NCBI RefSeq assembly: GCF_003436425.1
Contig: NZ_QSPK01000081.1
Coordinates: 1 to 8,713, forward strand
Length of the DNA stretch: 8,713 bases
Source: Eubacterium sp. TM05-53
GTDB lineage: Bacteria > Bacillota_I > Bacilli_A > Erysipelotrichales > Erysipelotrichaceae
Reading direction: 5' to 3'
The notes under the pieces were generated by a model that saw only the letters and a program-made list of their open reading frames with translations, had not been told where the DNA came from and searched no databases. The translations under genes and the position numbers were made by a program. Each line of letters opens with the position of its first letter. Position 1 is the stretch's first letter. Below, one piece after another: positions 1 through 4,331 of this stretch.

Positions 1-18
1 TTAATAAAGTATTTGTGT

Positions 19-38
19 CCGCGCGACTTTAGGCGCGG
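19..38 (+). other. GC-rich hairpin just upstream of the lipoprotein gene's ribosome binding site
   Basis: CCGCGC (19-24) is perfectly complementary to GCGCGG (33-38) with an 8-nt loop. It is strikingly GC-rich for this DNA and ends 6 nt before the GGAGGA ribosome binding site (45-50). No T-run follows on either strand, so it is not a terminator. It may be an RNA stability or translation-control hairpin in the 5' UTR, or the end of an element that starts outside the window. The pairing is seen; the function is unknown. Confidence 0.4.
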
Positions 39-54
39 GGAAATGGAGGAAATA

Positions 55-783
55 ATGAAAAAGTTAATGTGTTTAGGTTTGTGTTTGATTCTTAGTGGTT
101 GTACAAGTACACCTGTTGTCAAGAATGATGTAGAACGAAAAGTGAACGTGAATGTAATTGAGGTGTCTGCTTCTACGATTGATGAAATAGAGGAAATGGC
201 AATCAAGGATGTTGAGGGCACAAAGGCAAAGTTAGAGAGTGAAAGGGATGCTTTGAGTGAAGAAATAACAGATTTTGATGTATATACGAAAAATGTAGAT
301 AAGGTAAAAGCGTATTATGATGATGCTTTAAAACAGACAGAGTTGTTGTCCGTTCGATTGAGGGAATATGCTTATAAGTATGCTAAATTGATTATGAATG
401 AGGATGTATCATATAAAGTGAAGTATAAAGATTTGAGTGGCATCTATGAGTACATATATGAAGATGCGGGTAAGGCTTTGTATGAGATATATGATAAGAC
501 TGTAAAAGATATGTATGATATATATTATGATGGAATTATTAAAGATGCATATGATACGGAAGATTACGATGTGTGGAGTGATGCAAGTTCGGATGCTTAC
601 AATGATTGGTCGAATTGTTTATCGGATATATATGATGTTTGGTCGGATATGCAGTCTGATATTTATGAATTCCAATCGGATTTGAGAAGTGAAGTATATG
701 ATCATGATGATGAAAGAGCGCAGAAGAAGATGGATAAGTATAAAAAATCAATTCTTCGTATGAAGGAGGATGCGAATGATTAG
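55..783 (+). CDS. Putative lipoprotein with C-terminal 11-residue Tyr/Asp/Ser repeats, function unknown
   Basis: This 242-residue protein is not one I recognise. The start at 55 is chosen because GGAGGA (45-50) lies 4 nt upstream and because it gives a proper lipoprotein signal: basic MKK, a hydrophobic stretch, then the lipobox L-S-G-C with the lipidated Cys at residue 16. It should therefore be anchored on the outer face of the membrane. Residues about 45-120 are charged and look helical, probably coiled coil. Residues 132-166 hold degenerate 11-12-residue units ending in Tyr, and residues 172-215 hold four exact 11-residue units with the pattern S-D-x-x-S-D-x-Y. The tail (216-242) is Lys/Asp/Glu-rich. 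Codon choice is plainer than in the ribosomal genes, suggesting modest expression. Its own terminator separates it from rplK, so it is a neighbour rather than an operon partner. Earlier in-frame starts (TTG at 13, ATG at 43) lack a good RBS or spoil the signal peptide. Confidence 0.75.
   Translation: MKKLMCLGLCLILSGCTSTPVVKNDVERKVNVNVIEVSASTIDEIEEMAIKDVEGTKAKLESERDALSEEITDFDVYTKNVDKVKAYYDDALKQTELLSVRLREYAYKYAKLIMNEDVSYKVKYKDLSGIYEYIYEDAGKALYEIYDKTVKDMYDIYYDGIIKDAYDTEDYDVWSDASSDAYNDWSNCLSDIYDVWSDMQSDIYEFQSDLRSEVYDHDDERAQKKMDKYKKSILRMKEDAND
568..699 (+). repeat. Four in-frame 33-bp units encoding 11-residue repeats
   Basis: The units are 568-600, 601-633, 634-666 and 667-699, encoding DVWSDASSDAY, NDWSNCLSDIY, DVWSDMQSDIY and EFQSDLRSEVY. 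Ser at unit positions 4 and 8 (4: S,S,S,S; 8: S,S,S,S) and Tyr at position 11 are invariant, and acidic residues hold position 9. The nucleotide sequences have diverged more than the proteins, which points to an old repeat kept by selection on the protein. Weaker units precede it at 448-483 (12 residues), 484-516 (11) and 517-552 (12). An 11-residue period matches hendecad coiled coils, but aromatic residues at a core position are unusual for those. Confidence 0.75.
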
Positions 784-813
784 AGAGAATCGATGATTTT
801 CTCTAATTTTTTT
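780..813 (+). terminator. Intrinsic terminator of the lipoprotein gene
   Basis: TTAGAGAGAA (780-789) pairs with TTTTCTCTAA (797-806), ten base pairs with one G-U, followed by seven Ts (807-813). The lipoprotein stop codon TAG (781-783) lies inside the left arm. The terminator isolates the gene from the rplK operon. Confidence 0.85.
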
Positions 814-824
814 CTAAAATGAGC

Positions 825-853
825 TTGCATCACAGATTATAGTGGTGTATAGT
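825..853 (+). promoter_or_regulatory. Promoter of the rplK-rplA operon
   Basis: A -35 box TTGCAT (825-830) is separated by exactly 17 bp from a -10 box TATAGT (848-853). It lies between the upstream terminator and rplK. The expected start of transcription is about 860, at the G of GCATGCG. The -10 is good and the -35 moderate. Confidence 0.65.
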
Positions 854-863
854 AAATAGGCAT

Positions 864-900
864 GCGTGGGAGAATGCGTAACTGTTCGTATTACCACAGC
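864..900 (+). promoter_or_regulatory. Probable L1-binding autoregulatory leader of rplK-rplA
   Basis: The leader folds as GC-GTGG (864-869) paired with CCAC-A-GC (894-900), then an asymmetric internal loop (GAG, 870-872, opposite A893), then AATGCG (873-878) paired with CGTATT (887-892), with an 8-nt apical loop. The GUGG-GAG / A-CCAC arrangement matches my recollection of the mRNA site by which ribosomal protein L1 represses its own operon, imitating its 23S rRNA site. The pairing is seen directly; binding by L1 is inferred from family knowledge and position. Confidence 0.65.
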
Positions 901-928
901 ATAGGACAAAATATAGGAGGAACGTCTT

Positions 929-1348
929 ATGAGCAAGAAAAAAGTTACAAAAGTTTGTAAGTTGCAGTTCCAAGCTGGTGGAGCTAAACCAGGTCCAGCA
1001 TTAGCAAGTGCTGGTATCAACATGCCTCAGTTCTGTACAGCTTTCAATGATGCAACAAAAGATCGTAAAGGTGATATTGTTCCAGTTGTCATTACTGCTT
1101 ATGAAGATAAGAGTTTTGATTTCGTGTTGAAAACAACACCTGCTGCTAACTTATTGAAAAAAGCAGCAAACGTACAAAAAGCAAGTGGAGATCAAAAAGT
1201 AGTTGCTGGTACAATTACAGTTGATCAATTAAAAGAAATTGCTGAGTACAAAATGCCAGACTTGAATGCCAACGATGTAGAAGCTGCAATGCGTATTGTT
1301 GCTGGTACTGCACGTAACATGGGTATCAAGGTTGAAGGATTTGAATAG
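929..1348 (+). CDS. rplK: 50S ribosomal protein L11
   Basis: L11 binds helices 43-44 of 23S rRNA at the base of the stalk, in the GTPase-associated center, and is needed for stringent-response signalling by Rel enzymes. The 139-residue product is close to the family's usual 140-142. The N-terminal domain begins with KLQ and an A-G-x-A-K-P-G-P-A-L stretch; the middle holds PVVIT-Y-D-SF, and the C-terminal RNA-binding domain holds [17 protein letters not shown] and [14 protein letters not shown]. The start has AGGAGGA (915-922 region) with a good gap. Oddity: compared with E. coli L11 (N-P-S-P-P-V-G-P), the loop reads K-P-G-P, so four residues including two prolines are missing. The gene is first in an operon with rplA, whose RBS overlaps the rplK stop. 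Confidence 0.97.
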   Translation: MSKKKVTKVCKLQFQAGGAKPGPALASAGINMPQFCTAFNDATKDRKGDIVPVVITAYEDKSFDFVLKTTPAANLLKKAANVQKASGDQKVVAGTITVDQLKEIAEYKMPDLNANDVEAAMRIVAGTARNMGIKVEGFE

Positions 1349-1362
1349 GAGGAACATCAATA

Positions 1363-2049
1363 ATGGCAAAAGTAAGTAAGAGATATGCTGAAGCAGCTAA
1401 ATTAGTTGATCGTTCAAAAACTTATTCAATTGAAGAAGCTGTTAAATTAGCTAAAGAAACTAGTAAAACAAAATTCGACGCAAGTGTTGAAGTAAGTTTC
1501 CGTTTAAACGTAGACCCTCGTCACGCTGATCAACAAATCCGTGGGGCTATGGTATTACCTAATGGAACTGGTAAAACACAACGCGTTTGTGTAGTTGCAC
1601 AAGGCGAAAAAGAAAAAGAAGCTCAGGCTGCTGGTGCTGATTTCGTTGGTGGTGCAGATATTATCGAAAAAATCTCTAAAGGTTGGTTCGATTTTGATGT
1701 ATTAGTAGCTACACCAGATATGATGGGTCAATTAGGACGTTTAGGACGTGTTTTAGGTCCTAAAGGATTAATGCCAAACCCTAAGACTGGTACAGTAACA
1801 ATGGATGTTGCTAAAGCTATTGATGAAATTAAAAAAGGTAAAGTTACTTACCGTGTAGATAAAGAAGGAAATATCAACTTAGCTATCGGTAAAACAAGTT
1901 TTACTGATGAAGCATTAGTTGAAAACTTCAATGCAATCTTCGCTACAATTGCTAAGGCTCGTCCTGCAACTGTTAAAGGTGCATACATGAAGAACTTAGT
2001 TGTTTCAACAACAATGGGTCCTGGAATCCACGTTGAAATCGTTAAGTAA
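1363..2049 (+). CDS. rplA: 50S ribosomal protein L1
   Basis: L1 forms the mobile L1 stalk, which binds helices 76-78 of 23S rRNA and guides deacylated tRNA out of the E site; it also represses its own operon. The product has 228 residues, the normal bacterial length. The family signature around residues 122-142 ([19 protein letters not shown], then KTGTV) is intact, and the N-terminal KRY and the C-terminal GPGIHVE are typical. The stop of rplK and the RBS of rplA (GGAGGA) overlap, and only 14 nt separate the genes, so the two are probably translationally coupled. The -35 box of the next operon starts one base after the stop codon. Nothing is unusual in the protein. Confidence 0.97.
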   Translation: MAKVSKRYAEAAKLVDRSKTYSIEEAVKLAKETSKTKFDASVEVSFRLNVDPRHADQQIRGAMVLPNGTGKTQRVCVVAQGEKEKEAQAAGADFVGGADIIEKISKGWFDFDVLVATPDMMGQLGRLGRVLGPKGLMPNPKTGTVTMDVAKAIDEIKKGKVTYRVDKEGNINLAIGKTSFTDEALVENFNAIFATIAKARPATVKGAYMKNLVVSTTMGPGIHVEIVK

Positions 2050-2078
2050 TTGACAAATCTAGTAAAATAAATTAAACT
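2050..2078 (+). promoter_or_regulatory. Promoter of the rplJ-rplL operon
   Basis: A consensus -35 TTGACA (2050-2055) and a -10 TAAACT (2073-2078) are 17 bp apart. The -35 starts on the base after the rplA stop codon. The start of transcription should fall near 2085, just before the L10 leader. No terminator separates rplA from this site, so some read-through from rplK-rplA is likely. Confidence 0.75.
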
Positions 2079-2082
2079 ACAG

Positions 2083-2164
2083 ATTGTTATCAATATTCCA
2101 AAGACAGTAACGGCGTATGCTTAATCATGTTACCGAGGGTATGATGCATTGACTTTGCACAATT
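2083..2164 (+). promoter_or_regulatory. Ribosomal protein L10 leader (k-turn mRNA element)
   Basis: The core from CCAAAGACAGTAAC (2098-2111) to GTTACCGAGG (2129-2138) matches the known L10 leader of Firmicutes and many other bacteria. GTAAC (2107-2111) pairs with GTTAC (2129-2133); ATG (2117-2119) pairs with CAT (2126-2128) above a GGCGT bulge; CC (2098-2099) pairs with GG (2137-2138) across an AAAGAC/CGA kink-turn. The lower stem extends as ATA-TCC with GGG-TAT. The L10-(L7/L12) complex binds this element and shuts off its own operon, in Firmicutes by transcription attenuation. A small TGCA/TGCA hairpin (2145-2159) follows before the attenuator. Confidence 0.85.
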
Positions 2165-2193
2165 AGCCCGTCTTTGATGCGGGCTTTTCTTTT
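2165..2193 (+). terminator. Attenuator terminator in the rplJ leader
   Basis: AGCCCG (2165-2170) pairs with CGGGCT (2180-2185), with a T-G pair above, followed by the T-rich tract TTTTCTTTT. It lies between the L10 leader and rplJ, so it must be conditional. GGGT (2137-2140), which is part of the L10-bound stem, can pair with GCCC (2166-2169), giving a simple antiterminator. L10 binding would hold GGG away and let the terminator form. Confidence 0.8.
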
Positions 2194-2231
2194 GAATATT
2201 GTTACAATAGATGAAAGAAGAGGTGGATCGA

Positions 2232-2771
2232 ATGAACAAAGACATCCTTGCACAAAAGGAAGCTGACGTTATCGCCTTATCTGAAAAAATGGAAGCTGCT
2301 AGTAGTGTTGTATTAGTAGAATACCGTGGATTATCAGTAAAGGAAGTAACAGAACTTCGTCGTGCTTTGCGTGAAGAAGACGTTGAATTCAAAGTTTACC
2401 GTAACGCAATCGCTCGTCGTGCAGCTGAAAAATTAGGTCACGAAGATTTCGCAAAAACTTTAGTTGGACCTAACGCATTGGCATTTGGTAAAGATCCAGT
2501 TGCTCCTGCTCGTGTATTAGCTAAATTTGCTAAAAAACATGAAGCATTGGTATTAAAAACTGGTATCGTGGATGGAGCTATGGTAGACGAAGCTACTATC
2601 CAAAAATTGTCTGCATTACCTAACAAAGAAGGTATGTTGGCTAAATTCGCATCTTGCTTAAATGCTCCAGTTATCAAATTTGCTATGACTGTTAAAGCAT
2701 TGGCAGAAGCTAAAGAAAACGGATCTGTAAAAACAGAAGAAGCACCAGCTACAGAAGAAGCTGCTGCGTAA
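2232..2771 (+). CDS. rplJ: 50S ribosomal protein L10
   Basis: L10 anchors the L7/L12 dimers to the ribosome beside L11 and, with them, represses its own leader. I place the start at 2232 (179 residues, MNKDILAQKEADV) because AGGTGG (2221-2226) lies 5 nt upstream; the in-frame ATG at 2211 has no RBS. The N-terminal rRNA-binding domain shows VVLVEYRGLSVKEVTELRRA and the K-x-Y-R-N-x-(I/L)-A-R-R-A stretch, followed by GPNALAF. The C-terminal helix that carries L7/L12 is present, ending in an Ala/Glu-rich tail. rplL follows after 22 nt with a stronger RBS, fitting the higher amount of L7/L12 required. Confidence 0.96.
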   Translation: MNKDILAQKEADVIALSEKMEAASSVVLVEYRGLSVKEVTELRRALREEDVEFKVYRNAIARRAAEKLGHEDFAKTLVGPNALAFGKDPVAPARVLAKFAKKHEALVLKTGIVDGAMVDEATIQKLSALPNKEGMLAKFASCLNAPVIKFAMTVKALAEAKENGSVKTEEAPATEEAAA

Positions 2772-2793
2772 TTAATTATAGGAGGAAAATAAA

Positions 2794-3162
2794 ATGGCTA
2801 AATTAACTCAAGAAGAAATTCTTTCTTATTTAGAAGAAGCAACAATTTTAGAATTAAACGACTTAGTAAGTGCAATCGAAGAAAAATTTGGTGTAGTAGC
2901 TGCTGCTGCTGTTGCTGCTCCAGCTGCTGCTGCTGAAGAAGCTGCAGGACCTAGCGAAGTAACTGTTACATTAACAGATGTTGGTGGAACAAAAGTTGCT
3001 GTAATCAAAGCTGTACGTGAAATCACTGGTTTAGGATTAGTTGACGCTAAGAAATTAGTAGATGGTGTTCCAGCTGCTGTTAAAGAAAACGTATCTCCAG
3101 AAGAAGCAGAATCAATTAAAGAAAAATTAGTTGCTGCTGGAGCTACTGTAGAAATTAAGTAA
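2794..3162 (+). CDS. rplL: 50S ribosomal protein L7/L12
   Basis: L7/L12 is the multi-copy stalk protein that recruits IF2, EF-Tu, EF-G and RF3 and stimulates their GTP hydrolysis. The 122 residues divide into an N-terminal dimerisation and L10-binding domain (1 to about 33, with [17 protein letters not shown]), an Ala-rich flexible hinge (about 36-52), and the C-terminal factor-binding domain, with [16 protein letters not shown] (67-82) and AKKLVDGVP intact. The RBS AGGAGG (about 2780-2785) is consensus. It is the last gene of its operon; a strong terminator begins 20 nt after the stop codon. Codon use is strongly biased (GCT, GAA, TTA), as expected for one of the most abundant cell proteins. 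Confidence 0.97.
   Translation: MAKLTQEEILSYLEEATILELNDLVSAIEEKFGVVAAAAVAAPAAAAEEAAGPSEVTVTLTDVGGTKVAVIKAVREITGLGLVDAKKLVDGVPAAVKENVSPEEAESIKEKLVAAGATVEIK
2899..2946 (+). repeat. GCT-rich codon tract encoding the L7/L12 hinge
   Basis: Two runs of four GCT codons (2899-2910 and 2923-2934) with GTT-GCT-GCT-CCA between them, followed by GAA-GAA-GCT-GCA, encode the Ala-rich hinge. Ala-rich hinges are normal for L7/L12; the near-uniform codon makes the DNA a short trinucleotide repeat that could change length by slippage without losing frame. Confidence 0.6.
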
Positions 3163-3182
3163 TTTAAGCTTAATAAGTAATT

Positions 3183-3214
3183 AAAGCCTTTGTCCTTAGA
3201 TAAAGGCTTTTTTT
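3183..3214 (+). terminator. Intrinsic terminator of rplJ-rplL
   Basis: AAAGCCTTT (3183-3191) pairs perfectly with AAAGGCTTT (3202-3210), with a further G-T pair, an 8-nt loop and a run of seven Ts (3208-3214). It ends the stalk operon; there is no read-through gene such as rpoB on this strand. Confidence 0.9.
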
Positions 3215-3260
3215 CTGTTCATTTAATGAGTATGGACTTAAATGATACGATTATGATACT

Positions 3261-3296
3261 AAAAAAGACATCATTCTAATTGCGATGATGTCTTTT
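3261..3296 (-). terminator. Terminator of the HAD hydrolase gene, bidirectional in form
   Basis: AAAAGACATCAT (3263-3274) pairs perfectly over 12 bp with ATGATGTCTTTT (3285-3296). Read on the minus strand, the stem ends in a T-run (complement of 3261-3266), placing it 9 nt after the HAD stop codon. Read on the plus strand it also has a TTTT tail and can back up the rplL terminator about 50 nt upstream. Confidence 0.8.
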
Positions 3297-3304
3297 ATAT
3301 ATGT

Positions 3305-4108
3305 TTATTCGTCTTTTAATATTTTTGTGACTGCATTATAGATACCGTTATCGTATGTAGATGTTGTGGCAAAATTTGCGTAGCTTTTGACAAAATCACT
3401 CGCATTTCCCATCGCAACGCCAATATCGGCTTTCTTTAACATATGGATATCATTTGTGCTATCTCCAAAACAGATGGTATCTTGCCATGTGAATCCTGTT
3501 TTTTCAAGAATCATTTCAATGCCTTTTGATTTATCATTATCAGCATTGAAGATATCGAAGCAGAATCCATCGGTTTTAACGTTAATTAAATCGTTCCTTA
3601 GATTTGGGTGAGTTTCCATAAATTGGTCAACTAATTTTTTATCTTTAGTAAGAACTACGGCATTAAAGGCTTTGTGCCTTAAATGATAGGACTGACTAGG
3701 GTCGTAGAATAGTGAATCTAGTACGTTGCAGTATTTACAAAAGTCATACATTGGGTAAAAGTTGTTGTAAATGTATGTGGCATCTCCAAAGTGAAACATC
3801 AGACCTGTTTCATGTTTTTTGCTGAAATTGACTAAGTCATTCACATTGTCTTGTAAGATTGGATAGCTTCCGATTTCTTGAAAATCTTTGTCTAGAATGT
3901 AGCTTCCGTTGATCAATACATAATAATCAAATTGAACGCGTTGTAATATAAGTTTCATTTGATTTAAGGGACGGCCAGTTGCCGCACAGACAATATACCC
4001 TTTATCTTTTAGTGTCTGTATAGCGTCTAATGCGCTTTCTTGAATAACGTCATTTTCGGTTTGGTAAAGTGTTCCGTCCATGTCGAAAAATACAATTTTG
4101 TGTTTCAT
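3305..4108 (-). CDS. Cof-type HAD-superfamily hydrolase (sugar-phosphate or nucleotide phosphatase-like)
   Basis: The predicted protein has 267 residues, a normal length for Cof/YidA-type HAD phosphatases with a C2 cap. The four HAD motifs are intact: nucleophile motif FFDMDGT with Asp9 and Asp11, motif II with Thr44 in ATGR, motif III with Lys195 in DKSKG, and motif IV GDSTND with Asp216 and Asp220. The cap lies between motifs II and III. Substrates in this family are typically phosphorylated sugars, flavin or nucleotide intermediates, and the sequence does not say which. The start at 4108 (Met-Lys-His) is preferred over the ATG at 4114, since AGAGG (4116-4120) is 7 nt from the former and only 1 nt from the latter. 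The gene is monocistronic, opposite to its neighbours, and occupies the place where Firmicutes usually carry rpoB-rpoC. Confidence 0.9.
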   Translation of the reverse strand: MKHKIVFFDMDGTLYQTENDVIQESALDAIQTLKDKGYIVCAATGRPLNQMKLILQRVQFDYYVLINGSYILDKDFQEIGSYPILQDNVNDLVNFSKKHETGLMFHFGDATYIYNNFYPMYDFCKYCNVLDSLFYDPSQSYHLRHKAFNAVVLTKDKKLVDQFMETHPNLRNDLINVKTDGFCFDIFNADNDKSKGIEMILEKTGFTWQDTICFGDSTNDIHMLKKADIGVAMGNASDFVKSYANFATTSTYDNGIYNAVTKILKDE

Positions 4109-4132
4109 AAACATACCTCTATTCTTGTCTAT

Positions 4133-4161
4133 ATTATACTTTAATGAATGGGGAATGCGTA
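4133..4161 (-). promoter_or_regulatory. Promoter of the HAD hydrolase gene
   Basis: On the minus strand a perfect TATAAT (4138 down to 4133) lies 12 nt before the AGAGG ribosome binding site. At 17 bp spacing the -35 hexamer is TACGCA (4161-4156), a weak match. Start of transcription should be near 4126, leaving a very short leader. It diverges from the rpsL promoter. Confidence 0.55.
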
Positions 4162-4162
4162 T

Positions 4163-4191
4163 AAAATTTTTTATAAAAAATCAATAAAAAA
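4163..4191 (+). other. Helically phased A-tracts upstream of the rpsL promoter
   Basis: Three A/T tracts, AAAATTTTTT (4163-4172), AAAAAA (4175-4180) and AAAAAA (4186-4191), have centres about 10 and 11 bp apart and end 3 bp before the rpsL -35 box. This is the arrangement expected for an intrinsic bend and/or an UP element that contacts the RNA polymerase alpha subunit. Confidence 0.55.
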
Positions 4192-4194
4192 GAA

Positions 4195-4223
4195 TTGACA
4201 AATCATGCCGAATACTGTATCTT
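4195..4223 (+). promoter_or_regulatory. Promoter of rpsL-rpsG-fusA
   Basis: Consensus -35 TTGACA (4195-4200), a 17-bp spacer and a -10 TATCTT (4218-4223). The predicted start is about 4230, again on the first G of GCATGCG, as at rplK. With the AT-rich upstream element this looks like a strong promoter, as expected for a str operon that here cannot be read from rpoBC. Confidence 0.75.
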
Positions 4224-4229
4224 AGTATT

Positions 4230-4331
4230 GCATGCGAAAATAGGTTCTGAAAAGAGCCTATATTTAATGGATGGGCAAGACCCACCCGGCTTCGTTTGCT
4301 TGGAAATTGAAAATTTTGAAAGGAGGATCTT
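4230..4331 (+). promoter_or_regulatory. Structured 5' leader of rpsL, candidate cis-regulatory RNA
   Basis: About 100 nt of untranslated leader contains at least two clear hairpins. ATAGGTTC (4240-4247) pairs with GAGCCTAT (4254-4261), 8 bp with one T-G. GGATGGG (4269-4275) pairs with CCCACCC (4281-4287), 7 positions with one A-C mismatch and a CAAGA loop. A weak AAATT/AATTT hairpin (4304-4316) sits just before the AAAGGAGG ribosome binding site. No T-run follows any of them, so control, if any, would act on translation or stability. I do not recognise a described leader family. Structures are seen by eye; function is inferred from position. Confidence 0.45.

Noticed and set aside
539..751. 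Long minus-strand frames opposite the lipoprotein, rplJ, rplL, fusA and tuf genes
   Set aside because: They mirror the codon bias of the real genes, have no RBS, and encode no recognisable protein.
862..960. Small reading frame starting with ATG in the rplK leader (MRGRMRNCSYYH...), overlapping the rplK start
   Set aside because: No ribosome binding site and it begins essentially at the predicted transcript start; the RNA fold explains the sequence better.
929..1348. Possible frameshift or sequencing error behind the L11 deletion
   Set aside because: The missing stretch is exactly four codons and the protein aligns in frame on both sides.
3226..3279. 17-codon frame between the two terminators after rplL
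   Set aside because: No RBS or promoter, and it lies between terminators.
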